From NCBI RefSeq assembly GCF_025602895.1, contig NW_026516278.1:157803-221802 (forward strand): DNA of 64,000 nt. The letters run 5' to 3'. The DNA comes from Polychytrium aggregatum. Its lineage: Eukaryota > Chytridiomycota > Chytridiomycetes > Polychytriales. The notes under the pieces are model-generated. The model searched no databases and had not been told where the DNA came from. It was given only the letters and a program-made list of their open reading frames with translations. This document shows, piece after piece, positions 33,240 to 48,818 of the stretch. Position numbers and translations under genes: made by a program. How positions within the stretch are numbered: the first letter of the stretch is position 1; each line of letters starts with the position of its first letter.

Positions 33240-34871
33240 ATGACCGCCGAGCTTCCGCCCCAGCTGCTGAAGCTCTTTGCCCCAAGACCGCCGCTGCCCC
33301 AGCTCCCACTCCCATATGCCCCGAAGCGAACTCTGACAAAGCGATCGATCCTGCAAGGCATCGGCAACTTCCTGCCGCTATGTGAAGGACATGACGCCGA
33401 ATACGTGCCTGGAGAAACGCTCGAGGAGAAGAGGAAGCGCAAGGCAAGTCATGGATCGACGTGATCGCCCATGTCTATTGCAGTCTCGCAGTGGGTCAGG
33501 GAGCCGTGCCGCTGGCAGTTCGTGATCTGCCACCGCCGCACCGAACCGGTTGCTGATCCCTTTATTGCCGCCATCGCCATCGCCATCGCCATCGCCATCG
33601 CCATCGCCATCGCCATCGCCATCGCCATCGCCTGTCGGGATATGCGTCGTTCCTGGCTCAACAATGGATATGCTCCGTAAACTCACGGCTCGACCCCTAC
33701 GTCGTCCCATCGAAACCCATACCGCCCCTCCAAACTCGACATGCGGCCCAACTGCCTCCGTTTATTTACGCGTTGGATATCACACTCACCCATCTGGACA
33801 CCGGCTAGGCCCAGGAGAAGTCTGCCAAAGTCCAGCAAGCCATTGAGGAGGGACTTGCGAACTGGGACCCAGCGGCAGAGGGCAGGTTTTCGTCCGACCC
33901 ATACAAGACACTCTTTGTCGGCGGCCTGGTGCGTACGATGGTGCATGATGGACGCGGCTCGCTTGTGTCGCTGGAACCCTTGAACGAGTACCAATCATCC
34001 GACGAGACCTGGCGAACCCATCGGGCCGGAGCGATGCCACCCCAAAGCGTCCGCCACACTGACGGTTAAACTGCGCTCCTTTCCTCTGCACGTTGTGTAG
34101 TCGTATGAAACCACGGAGAAGATTCTGCGAAAGGCGTTTGATCAATTTGGTCCGATTCAGAGTGTAAGTCTTTCTTGGTCGATTGGATTGACAAGAGGAG
34201 AGGGCCGGAACCTGCAGTCGAGGGCTCTGTGGCTCGGAAGTAAGGACTACGCTGCTCCAGCAGGATGGTCTTCTCATGCGTGCGGCTTGCATGTGTAGAT
34301 CGAGGTTGTCAAGACATCCGAGGGAAAATCGCGCGGCTATGCTTTTATCGAGTACGAGCGGGAGAAGGACATGAAGATCGCCTACAAAGAAGGCGACGGC
34401 ATGAAGATTGATGGCCGACGTGTCGTGGTGGACGTCGAGCGTGGTCGTACTGTCAAGGGATGGAGACCGCGACGTCTGGGCGGCGGACTCGGCGGCACCC
34501 GCAACGGTCCTCCCGAGAAGAATCAAAAATATGCCGGCCGAGACGCTGGACCGGACTCGCGGGGCGACAGCCGATACGATAGTCGATACGATAGTCGATA
34601 CGACAGCCGATACGACCGCAGATACGACCAGCACGACAACAACCGCGATCGTGACCGCGGCTACGACCGAGACAGGGATCGAGACCGAGGATACGATCGA
34701 GACCGCGACAGGGACAGGGATAGGGACCGAGACAGGGAGCGCGATCGTGACAGAGACCGGGATCGTGGACGATACGGCGACCGAAAGAGAAGCCGCAGCC
34801 GGGAGCGTCATAGATCAAGGAGCCCCCGAGACGGGCGGAGCAATCGCGATGACCATTACCGAGACCGGTAG
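33240..34871 (+). CDS. SNP1: U1 snRNP 70 kDa protein (U1-70K)
   Basis: Core protein of the U1 snRNP; binds stem-loop I of U1 snRNA and helps recognise 5' splice sites. Exons: 33240-33443, 33815-33928, 34101-34163, 34299-34871 (317 residues). Exon 1 holds the family N-terminus ([18 protein letters not shown] to EEKRKRK). Exon 2 has [23 protein letters not shown], including RNP2. RNP1 is RGYAFIEY, followed by [18 protein letters not shown]. The tail is Arg-rich, with RYDS repeats and many Arg-Asp dipeptides instead of the usual pure RS repeats, then [12 protein letters not shown]. Intron 1 has a GC donor (GCAAGT at 33444) and contains a hexamer array. The TAG at 34869-34871 overlaps a good splice-donor match (GGTAGGT), so a further 3' exon is possible. 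Confidence 0.92.
33570..33629 (+). repeat. GCCATC hexanucleotide array, 10 copies, in U1-70K intron 1
   Basis: Ten uninterrupted copies of GCCATC inside the GC-AG intron 33444-33814. The intron also has a stop in the preceding exon's frame, so the array is not coding. Confidence 0.92.
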
Positions 34872-35670
34872 GTGCCTTGGCCGCTGTCTGACCCGACACA
34901 CTACATGCCGGCGAATGTATAGCTGTCCGCAGACGACCACTCCGGGCCGCATCCAACATGCCAACACTCACGCAACCTTCCATCACCCTTATCAGCCGAT
35001 ACTGAGCCTCTCAACGGCCTGGAGCTGACGGCATGTGCATTGTGGAGCTGGATGCTGCTTGGCAACCAATTTGTGCCCTTTACCTCTCTACCCCTCTATA
35101 CGCATGGCCCGTCGGCTGCTTTCCTATCCTGTGCGTTGGCTTTCACTGTCCTGGGCGTGAATGACTCCTACGCTTTCTCCCGGCTGCCCAAGGCCCTTGC
35201 TGGCCCACTGGCCTGCTGGTTCCTCTGCATCGTCAATATAAAGGTGGTGAGTTGTCGACAAAGCCGATCGGACAACGCTCGATGGCAGGTAAAAGCGGCA
35301 GGTAACCACCCTGTTGTGATTGATCGCAGCGTTTCCAACATGAACTGGTCCGCCCGATTCCGAGACTGGGACACGATTCGGTTGTTTCGTCCGCAATACA
35401 TGCCTGCGTGCATTCCCCTCGACGGCTCGTTCCAAGCGCACTTGACTCCTGCACCAGTGCCTTGTGATTGCGCGCACCTCGATCCAGTGCCCGGCGAGCT
35501 GTCATCGTCGAAATGTGCCCAGCATCATCACGGATCCATTCCCTACCACCACACCATTATCGCGCCAACACGATCTCGTCCAACAGCTCTATATTGGAGA
35601 TCTACGGACCACTCCGGCTGGCCACATATCAGACATGGAATAGTAAACCGGCAAGCTTGACGTGCATCGA
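34872..35670. other. Convergent 3' region of U1-70K and BolA
   Basis: About 800 bp between the U1-70K stop (+) and the BolA stop (-). A 206-residue open frame at 35040-35660 (+) has no recognisable domain and ends at the BolA 3' end. I see no convincing gene here. Confidence 0.5.
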
Positions 35671-36658
35671 TCAGGCGGCTGGCAAGCTGTTGGCTCGCTC
35701 GAACTCATCAGGCGTCTTGGCAGTAATCTGGAGAGCGTGCACGCCGGCCTTGAGCTCGTCATCCAGGATTTGGTAGACCAGCTATGGTCGGGTTGCATGA
35801 TGCAGTCATCAGCCGCGGGTCAGTGTTGGGTTGCAAAAGCAGATCCGGAAGTCGTCCTTCAGCCAACACTCTCAAGCGGAGCGCCGGTGATCTGATAAAC
35901 TGCTCGAGTCAATTGGGCTGGTGGATGTCCCTCACCTTATGTCGTTGAAGCAGAGTCTGCCGGTTTCAGGTGACCGGCCAGTACCGTCGTATAATCGATG
36001 CAGAAACAGATGCGGGGGCGGGAGAGCTGTGAGCACAGAAGCATCTACGCTCGTGCTGGAGCAATGTCACCAGCCTTGCCTCCTGATCGATGCAAGATTG
36101 TCTGCCCAGACACTCAGTTGCAGCCCACCTTGCCCTTGAACTCGTCCGATGCCACCAAGACTCTGCAAAGACAAAGCCAGAGACCCAAGGATGTTAGCGG
36201 CGAATGGATGCGAGGCATGCGCCGGAGAGACAGGATATCGCTGCTGGCTGCGGACGCACCGGAAGTGGGTCTCGTTCGGCTTGAGGCCCTTCATTGCCGC
36301 ATGGCCGGCGTGCTTGGAGCTGTCGTCGACGATCTCCAGATGCGAAGGTCTGAGACGGTCGTTCAGCTGCATGGACGAGACGCTGTCGGTGAGGCTGTCG
36401 CTGGCGACGGATGCTGTGATCTGAAACGGCGCTGGCCAGTGCGCTGGGCGGTGTGATGGAGGCAGATCGGGCGATGGCCATCCCGGACCGGTCCCGCCTC
36501 GCCCGACTCACCTTTTGGTGGATCTGGGTGTAGACCGGGCCTCCTGTGGTGGTGTTCATGAAGTTGTGCAAGAAGAGCGACGACTTGGTGGTGTAGGATC
36601 GGCCTGGACTTGCGAGCCGGCGCAGGAGCGGAAGCATGACAGCGGTGAAGGCTCGCAT
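35671..36658 (-). CDS. BolA-like protein, probably mitochondrial (BOL1/BOLA1 type)
   Basis: BolA proteins work with monothiol glutaredoxins in Fe-S cluster delivery. Five exons (36658-36512, 36420-36260, 36162-36129, 35956-35936, 35781-35671) total 474 nt, 157 residues. The N-terminus MRAFTAVMLPLLRRLASPGR is basic and hydroxylated, as expected of a mitochondrial presequence. The BolA core reads LRPSHLEIVDDSSKHAGHAA, ETHFRVLVASDEFKGK, TLLQRHK, then LVYQILDDELKAGVHALQI and TAKTPDEFE. The signature RH lies in a 21-nt micro-exon (35956-35936). All junctions keep the frame and have GT-AG ends. A 188-bp spacer separates it from the divergent ZC4H2-like gene, so the two may share a promoter. Other upstream in-frame ATGs exist (MRLRLGFRLM...), so the exact start is uncertain. 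Confidence 0.88.
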
Positions 36659-36846
36659 CAAACGAAAGCCCAAGCGCAGCCGCATTTCTTTGGGCGTGCT
36701 GTGGTGCGATCGGCCAGCTCTCCTCTCGGATCTGACGGCCTCCAACAGCAGCTTCGATCGCCCTCCGTGCGAGCGTGCTGTCCTTTCGGCGACCCCAAGC
36801 GTCACTCTGGGTTTCCACCCCTGCCCGCAAAGACTTCAGCCGCCCA

Positions 36847-37888
36847 ATGGCATTACCAATCGATTCGCAGAATGCAACCGACGAGCAGATGCGGCGTCTC
36901 GAGTCGCTGGCACGTATGAGGTGCGAACTCTCGTCGCCGGATGCCAAGTGCTGTTCCGCCCGAGCTGTCAGCAGACTCCGGCTCGCAGATAGCAGGTGCA
37001 CCGATCCAAAGAAACGCTCGGTCACAGCACCTATTCACGATGCCTGCTCGCCCTTGGCTCATGCTACGCCGTGGAATCGAATTGCTGCCTCTGATGAACA
37101 TTTGGCAGGAAGAGAATCTCCCGGCTGTCTGAAATCAAAAAATCAATCTTTGTGGCCTCGCAGAGGCTGGAAAAGGAGGACGCCCTCCTTAACGAAATCC
37201 GCGCCGAGAAGCGGCTGCTGGAGCAGGAGCGGCTGCAGTTGCTCGCAACAGTTGAGCAGCTCGACCAGGATATAGCAGAGGTAGAGTCTCGTACTCTGCG
37301 ATAGCGGCATCGTCGGCATCGTCTGCATCGTCGGCACCCAGATGCTGGATGGCCTTTGGTCATGAAACCCACTCACTGCTCTTCTAAAAACCGGAACACC
37401 CCCTTGCAGCTGAGTGCGTCTGAGGACTCGCTGCAGACAATGCGGACAGAGACCTCCAAACAACTGGACACCCTGCGCGACGACGAGTATGCTCCGTTAA
37501 AGGAGAGGATCGACCAGGCGCGACAGAAAGTTGGGCTGTCCCGGCTGCCGAATCTGCAGGAGGAAGTGGAGGTTGAGATGCTCAGGTAGGTATGCCGTGG
37601 CATGTAACCATCGCCCTAACGCACCTGGGTGGATCTGTTGAGCTCCCCGCCGCCCACGCAGCCGATGTTAACTGTCGTCGTCTCATGCTTCTCCATTTGC
37701 GCTGGACCGAAAGCTACCTCGAGGAGCGGCGGAATCGGTGGCGAGAGTCCGGCATACTACAACCCGATGCGGCTGCTCGCTCGCCCACTGGAACACCTCC
37801 TCCATTGAGCCAGCCATCGTCTCCATCGGTATCGGCGAGAGAGCGACAAGGCAGTCAGTCGAGGTCTATTCGCAAGCGGAAGAAGTGA
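36847..37888 (+). CDS. ZC4H2-like coiled-coil protein lacking the zinc finger
   Basis: Four exons (36847-36947, 37109-37280, 37410-37585, 37714-37888) keep one frame and give 207 residues. From residue 15 to about 145 it is a long heptad-rich coiled coil. It contains DDEYAPLKERIDQARQKVGL, then SRLPNLQEEVEVEML and YLEERRNRW. This order (DEY.PLKE..D..R...GL.RLP.L.EE, then Y.E....W) is that of animal ZC4H2. ZC4H2 continues into a C4H2 zinc finger. Here a Ser/Pro-rich linker follows directly and ends in the basic tail RSIRKRKK, a likely nuclear signal, so the zinc finger is absent from this model. The ZC4H2 call is from memory of the family pattern. A different 3' exon carrying the finger cannot be excluded, but I saw no CxxC pair nearby. 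Confidence 0.62.
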
Positions 37889-38338
37889 GCGGCTCCCATG
37901 CCTGTCCCATCACAACCACGATCTCAGCGGCTCGAGGCCCTTTGCCTATCCCAGATTCGAGTCAGTGTGTCGTCTCTTCAGCCTTTGTTTCAGCGAAAGC
38001 GTTACAGCGACATGGATGGTGGCAAATCAGCTGAGATGCCCTCAGACATATTCGTGCATATCGAGTCGCCAAAGCTACGGGCTCTCCAGTGCCGATGCCG
38101 GCCGACACACGATAATCCAAGCCATACGCACCGCTGCGACGAGATACAGCTGCAACATCGACTCTCGTCCCCAACGCTGCGTTCCCCAATAAACTGGTTC
38201 ATGGACCATGAACAGAATGTACTTTTGTCAGTTGTGAAGCCCTTTCCTCTAATGGGCTGAGAGGCATCCAGTATCGCGAGGTGGACCTTTTCAGTTGAAA
38301 TATTCAGTTCTAACATCGGCGGGCCTGGAGCTTAGTCC
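37889..38338. other. Convergent 3' region between the ZC4H2-like gene and the KIN1-like gene
   Basis: 450 bp with no recognisable gene; it should hold the two 3' UTRs. Confidence 0.55.
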
Positions 38339-42149
<3,811 letters not shown>

Positions 42150-43025
42150 GGGGGCGGACGGAGATTTTTCTTGACTGTCCTCACAGCGGTATTCTCACGC
42201 AATGGCTTCGTGGCGATCCTGCTCGGTGAGTCTGCTGTCCGGGCCGAGGGCGGCATCCAAGACAACGAGGGAAAGCGGGTTGTACTCGTCAGCACGGACG
42301 AAGCGGATGGAGCAAGATCTGGTTTTGACCGAACAACTCGACTTTGCTACGTGTAAGCAGCAATTAAGCGCCATGATGGTGCCCCGAACAAGCGGGAATA
42401 GATGGTTCGGCCGCATCCCATCGAAGCCGGCTGGGGGGGGGGCGAGCATATCGACGCGGCGACAGTCTCTTACAGGATTTACAATCGATACAACAGCGGG
42501 GGAAGCAGCAGCAGCCCCCTGGAAGGACGTGTTGCCTGTGGCGGCTGTCGATCGACGTAGGAAGGCTTGTTTCCCGACAGGGCTGGGAGGAGTGCTGACC
42601 TCTCTCGGACATTTCGCTCCAACATTCCTCTCATCCGTCGTAGCGCTCGCCAATCAGCCACGCCCAATCTCCTGCCAATCTCTGTCTGACTTGAATGTAC
42701 CGTCGCGGATTGTGCTGGACCGTGCTGCCCTTGGCACAGCGCTGCACCTGTTCGCCCCAGACCAGCTCGGCACATATTTTGCACGTCATGCCAACAATGC
42801 CAACAATGCCCACAATGCCCCTATGCATCCTACACAACCCGAGTGTTTGTGCGTCTCGTGGATCGAGATTGCTGTCGGTAACTGGCGGCGGCGATTGCGA
42901 CGATGCACCAATGATCTCTCATTCGTGAGCCACTCTGCGTGTGCTGTATTCTGATACCAACACGGTGCTCCGCTTTCGCGGAGATCTAGTCGACAGAGAC
43001 CAGCGGTGGTGCATGCACGCTGCCA
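42150..43025. other. Region between the KIN1-like start and the VPS11 end
   Basis: 876 bp upstream of the kinase. Both strands have open frames (a 250-residue one on + at 42202-42954), but no domain is recognisable and the composition is ordinary. It holds a G9 run near 42431 and (CAACAATGC) repeats near 42788-42815. I take it as promoter/leader and 3' flank. Confidence 0.5.
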
Positions 43026-46000
43026 CTACTGCGACTGCTTGAGCACCACAAAGGTGTTTTTGGAAAAGTACTCCGCAATCACGCCAAAGCGGTTCTCAGG
43101 ATGTTCTTCGAGCTGCATTAAGCAGGGCAGCATTGGTTGGGACCGTCAGTTCCAGCGCTGACCAAATGTACAAGTGCCAAAGGATGCGATCCAGCCCTCG
43201 ATCCGGCCCCTCGATCCAGCCTCTCGATCTGCCGCCATCTCGCGCAAGGCTCACCTGCTTCTTGAACACATCATGGCGAGTGGCGTTCCGCTCGTGCCGG
43301 GCCATGACGTCCCGGATCATCTTGTGCTGAGGACTGCATCGGGGGCATTCGGTGTCGCCATCGCCCAGGCAGCGCTGGTGGTAGCTGTGTTTGCACATAA
43401 AGTGAACGGTCGGCAGCTCCAAGGGCTGGAGACACGTCGAGCATTTGGTGGCTTGGAAGACCACGGGGCTGCGTACCGAGCGATTTAGCAGTCCTCAGGC
43501 GTCAGAAAGCATTTGAAACAGAGTCCCGCGGCCAGTAGGCTCGTTATTCGACAGACAGCAGATCAATGCCTGCCGCAAACGATGGGTGCGCCCAGCGATA
43601 TGATGCAGCGATATCGTGCAGCCATATCACGCAATATCTGTCCGCACTGGCGGTCTTACTTGGTTTTCAGGTCCGAAATCTGCTGCCGCATCTTCTCGGT
43701 CTCTTCCTGGTAGCTTTTTGTCATTTTTTGATTCTGTTGGGTTGGCCGGAGATACAGCGTATAGGGGAGCAAAGAAAGGAAAGGAAAGTGCATGCACACG
43801 CAAGGTCAATAGCCAAGCCGACGATGCTAAGCAACGGAATCGGCGAACCTCCGTTGATCAATCGAGCACACCCAGCGCAGTGTATGGCGGCCTACTCACC
43901 TCTTCAATGATTTTGCGCTCCCGCTCGACGCGCTTGATCAGGTAGTCTCTCACCATGCCGATGGTGATGGTCGAGTTTTTGGCCAGCACTTGGACGACCT
44001 GCAGCGGTGCCAACAAGTTCCGCCGATCAATGTTCTCCAGAACGTTCAACAGCTCCTGCCGGTTCTCGATTGGCCCGGTGCCTTTCTCGGAGTAGTAGGA
44101 GAGCGCCAGCGTCCACAAGGTGCTGTCGGCGTCGCTGGAGACACGGATAAGGTTCGGTGTAGCCATGGTCAGCGTCAGTGCCCACTGGATGAAGCAATCA
44201 CAAAGCAAGGCTGTAGAGTAGATAGCAGTAATCTTGGTACACATACCCAAACTTTGAGCACGTTTCCATGAGCGAGGCAGAGTCGCCGATATCCATGTAG
44301 TACTGGAGAATGTCGCGATACCTTGGGCAGAAGAGAACTGCGTAAATTGATATGGCCGCCATGAGGTTTCCTCAGTGCTCCAGTGCACCAGTGCTCCAGT
44401 GCTCTGCCGTAGTGCTCTCGAGTCCCAAGCCTGCTCCGACAACCTACATTCCAAGGCGCTCGTACAGATAGAGAATGCCGGCGCGGAATTTGTGCGTCTT
44501 GCACAGGACGAGTGCGTGGTCCAGGTCGATCTGGGATTTGGGATGTCGCAGAAGGTTCATGGCCTTCTGCTCAAATTGGGCCTTTTCGTTCCAGTCGACA
44601 GCAGCCCCGGCGTTCTCAAGGGTCTATAAGTCATGAGTGGAGTGCCACCAGTTCAGACACGCGATTCAGAACCCCCGCAGTCACATCATGCAGGCTTCGG
44701 TAGCTCACACCACAATGCGTCCAGCCAACCTGCAATCGCTCGAACTTGGCCGACGCTACTTACAACCGTTTCGGTCGAGCCTTCGATGATTTGCGTGCAG
44801 TTGCTGACATAGAGCTCCAGGAGCGTGTGGCAGGCGATCCGTAGACTCTGTTCTTCCCCGTTTTCCTCGAGCGGGACTGCCGTTGATGAATCGGCCGCAC
44901 CCGAGGCGGTCTCGGCGCCACCGGGCCATCCGGACTGGCCTTTGCGGGTGTCGCGGGATGTGATCCCCCACCGCTTCTCCAGAATCCGCTCCAGGAACTG
45001 CAGACACCACTTGCTGCCCTTTTGAACGAACAAGTGGATGAACCGCTCGGGGGCACACCGCTGGACTCTGTCACCGTCGCCGCTAACGAGACCAGGGTGA
45101 CAGAGCCTGACGATCAGGTCGGTCATCTCCTGCGGGTAGTACTCTAGCAAGGTGGTGCCGTATCTGCCGACCTCGAGCTCGGCGGCTTCTTTGTTGAGCA
45201 CGCCCAGATACTCGACCGTCTCGGCGTATCGCTTCAGGTCTTCAACCATGATCTTCATGTACCAGTCGTGCGCCTTGAACCTTTTGGCCAGCCAGAGCGC
45301 ATGCTCAAAGTGGCCGCCCTTGCGACAAACGCGGATGGCCGTCTGCACGTCGAAAGCAATGTGGTCCTGGTCGTTCTTGATGAACTCGTCGAGCTTGCGA
45401 ATGTCCTTCATGGTGGCGTAGCAATTGAGCAGCAGCGTGGTGTGGTCCTCGCTGGCAGCACCTTCTTCGTGCAGCGCCTGCAGATACGACGCCAGGTTGT
45501 GCACCCGCTGTGCGTCCAGGAACTTGATGATGACATAGGATGCCTCCAGCTGCGGTATTGTGTGCAGATACTGCTGCATGGCAACGTCATATTCGCCGCG
45601 AGCATACAGGAAATCGCCGTAGCGCTTGTAGATCTCGACCAGAATCTCGTAATCAAACGGGTTCTCGGACTCCGCGACGCTCGCTCGGGCCGTGGGGGCG
45701 TGAGACTCTGTTGACGGCTTGGGGGTGGATGCGATGTTGATGGCAAGTGTGTACATGTCCTTTCGGAACAGGATCTCAAGCTTTGTGGGCATGGGCTTCT
45801 CGATGAGACGGTAGACCTGAGGGCAAATGCACAATGTCACCGGACAGGCTATCAGATGAAAAAGTCGCACGAAGGCACTAGTCCAGGAAAGCATGCGCGA
45901 CAAACGGATAGCCTGGAGACTTGCGCGTGTCCACAGAGAACAGAGTCAAGGCTACCTTGCGCTCGGCTGTTACTACAAGCAGCTCGTCCCACTGGCTGAC

Positions 46001-48327
46001 GATGTTGGTGATAGGCACGCCCGACCCGAGCTCATCTGCAGCGAGGCTGGCTGAGCCGAAGGAGCCTGTGAAGGCAATGAACTTGTTCTTTAGGTCATAG
46101 ATCGTCAGTACTGTGCCTGGCTCGCCTTGGACAAAGTTCTCGACATCAGGAGCGTCGGGGGCCTGGACGAGGTCGGATTTGATCTTCTTGGCACGGGATA
46201 CGACAGCCACATACTGCCGGCAAAGCGTCATCGATGTCTTGAAGTCTGCAAAGCGTGAGAAGGACACAAGACCGTGAGGACGGCGACTCACTCAGGCAAA
46301 GGAGGCCGTCCGGGTGCAGCACAGCTCTAGCGAGCAAAGGCAGACCTTCGATGATGTAGCAGGGACCACGTCCGTCGATTCCATACGAATATATAGCCTG
46401 AGAAGCACACGATCAGAATTGTAATCCGGCGGTCATTCGCAGCCCATGTGCCACCTCTCTGCCATGTGGCCGGACCACAGGCTCAGTGTACCATTGCTAC
46501 TGTTGCTGCTGCTGCTGCCGGCGGTGCCGAGATAACCCAAAGTCGCGCCGACTCACCTCGTTTTTGCCTACAAGAAACTCTTGCATTGCGCTGTGCGAAT
46601 ATGCGATCGTGCAGCCAATGTCGGCGCCAAAGTCGTCCACAATTTCCTACATCCACAGATATGGCGTCAGGTGGGTATATCTGCTTGGCATATCGGCAAG
46701 CATTGGTGCGCACTGCCAGGCCGGAGCTGTGGCAGTCGTTAGGGCCCAGGCAGCAAAGATTTAACCAAGAGGGCCATACTTTTGTGTCCTTCCCGCCTGA
46801 GGTCACCATCTTGATGATGGAAGCCAGGGTCACGATAAAGAGCGTCACGACCTTGCCTTCTTCGTGATATTCCAGACCTGTCGATCGGGAGATCCACCAC
46901 CCCCCGCAGGCACATCATCAGCTCGCGGTCGACGGCAGCAGCCGAGCATTGTGCCCCGGCATTATGTTCGACATCTTGCGCTGCACCATGCCTCCACCGA
47001 CTGACGCCGCATTCGAGAGAAACCATGGGCAAGCGACCGTACCGGTAATGCACTCGCTGCCTTCGTGGACTACCCGATGCTTGGTGAAGCGATCGAGTGA
47101 GATGTCGCCACGCAGGATCATGACGACACCGTTTTCGAGACCGATAGCAATCTGGGCCAGGTTCTCGAGATAAGCCAGAGCCGTGACCTAATTGTCGATC
47201 GTAGTAGCGACAAATGGCGATGGTGATGGCGATGAGAAAGTAGCACACAATGCAGGTGGGCTTGCGCCGTCGCCGCTCTTGCTGTCGGATGGAGAGGGGA
47301 CCGTTCGAGGTTCGTTCTTGGTTGGTAAACCAGCACCAGCAGGCTTCCCTTGCACTTACGGGGAAGATCTTGTTGCTGTACTGAATCTTTGCCGAGCGGC
47401 TCAGGACCGGTGCCTTGGACTGCTTGTCGGTCTTGGAGAGATTCCAGATCTTGAGGACCGGAATGTCGTTCTCGTCCTCCTATGTCGTCCGAAAGAGCAT
47501 TACTCAACTACCGACTTGTCACTGCTGCAGACCTTGTTCTGGGCATCGCCGGCGCCGAGAGCTTCTGCAAGCACCCAAAGCCACCGGATGCCGTTGCTGC
47601 CGCTCGAGATGGGGTCGCTCGAGATGGGGTCGCTCGAGATAGGGCCGCCCGAAGGACACACACTGCTTGAGAGGCTAGGAGATGCCCCCCGTCGCTCAAC
47701 CTACTCCGATCGAAAGCAATGCGTTCTTGCTGGAAATAAAGCGCATGTGGCTGACAGACCCTCGGTGGGCATCAAATGAAAAGATGGACGACAACGAGTG
47801 ATTCACGATGAGGATTTGGCCTGAGGACAGTGTTGGACGGCAACAGGACCAGAGGCATGGCCGAGAACGAAGCGCCAGCAGAGCAAAAAGCCGAGTCAAG
47901 GATAACATCGCGCAGCATGAAAAGAATGAGAGTCGTCGTCAATTGCATATGCCTTGCATCAGACGCCCGCTGCACTCAGCAGCGGACTCGAGGGGAGCAT
48001 GCAATCAGCCTGGACATCCGCGGCTCCGATTCAGAGCCAGCCCAAGATGCGCCGCTGGGCAGAAGCGATGCCGATCAGCTACAGGAATGGAGATGCACAT
48101 GAGCTGTCGGGCCGCATGTGGATGCAGAAATGGAGGAACAGGAGAGGTGTACGGTGAAAGATAAATAAATATGAAAGGATATATCCATAGTAGATGTGGC
48201 TCCCGCCGGCAACCGAGGCCGAGACATCGCTATCGACCAGCCACGACGGCGAGGTCTCCTTGTTGTCCGCATCGAGAATCTGCTCCTTGGCGAAAAAGTC
48301 GAATCGACGCCACTGCGGGGCGGCCAT
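43026..48327 (-). CDS. VPS11: VPS11, core subunit of the CORVET/HOPS endosomal tethering complexes
   Basis: Tethering subunit and E3-like RING protein needed for endosome and vacuole fusion. Start ATG 48327 ([17 protein letters not shown]). The beta-propeller exons carry [16 protein letters not shown] (about 47820) and, further on, [21 protein letters not shown] (about 46245) and [17 protein letters not shown]. The solenoid follows: [58 protein letters not shown] and [15 protein letters not shown]. The region [19 protein letters not shown] leads to the C-terminal RING ([28 protein letters not shown], about 43440-43350). The last exon ends [15 protein letters not shown] with TAG at 43028-43026. 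The first intron is a candidate AT-AC intron (listed separately). Many exons; the middle of the propeller is the least certain part. Confidence 0.9.
47830..48182 (-). other. Candidate AT-AC (U12-type) intron 1 of VPS11
   Basis: Exon 1 ends GGAT at 48183. The next bases on the minus strand are ATATCCTTT (48182-48174), the full U12-type 5' splice-site consensus. Ending the intron at AAC-AC (47830) puts exon 2 at 47829. The junction then reads [15 protein letters not shown], in frame and of the length expected of VPS11. No GT donor is near enough; the first (GTACAC) would insert a hydrophobic YILSYLFIF segment. An AG acceptor at 47821 also keeps frame but deletes three residues. A U12 branch-point match before 47830 is weak. 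Confidence 0.55.
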
Positions 48328-48818
48328 GGTGGACAGCCGGCGTTGGGTGGGAGAGGAAGGGGGATTGATGGATGGGATGGGTTGGGTGGGTTGGATGGCC
48401 AGGGAGGGCTGGAATGCAGGCGGGCGCGCCACATCTCGCCGAGAAGGCGCTCGGCCGGCCCTGTGGTCGCCGTGGCAAACGAAAGCCGATGTGCACCTTC
48501 GTCCTGCACCTCCCGGGCGGCATGGCCGCTGCCATAGGCGAGAGACAGGGCCACCTGATGCCCGAATCGAGGCCCGCTGTCTCGCAGCAACGTCTCCTCC
48601 CCAATCACCCTGGTTGCTTGGGCTCGCCCGCTCCCGGTCATCTGGGCACAATCGCAGCAGCAGCAGCAGCAACCACAATCGCACCGACATTCACGGGGGG
48701 GGGAGGAGGTACTCTCTGCGCTTTTGCTCCGTCGCATCGTTTTTTTTTGTTGCTGTTGCTCTATTCTCTTTGCCGCTCCCTCTCCACGACCTTTCTCGTC
48801 CGCTCATTCTGGCAAGGA
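48328..48818. promoter_or_regulatory. Divergent promoter region of VPS11 and the HVA22-like gene
   Basis: 491 bp between two divergent start codons. It contains a GGATGGGTTGG repeat near 48365-48405, a CAG run (48654-48672), a G8 run (48696) and a T9-10 tract (48740), but no motif I can name. Confidence 0.5.

Noticed and set aside
42202-42954. 250-residue + strand frame between the kinase and VPS11
   Set aside because: No domain, starts from a common chance position, and a competing frame is open on the minus strand.
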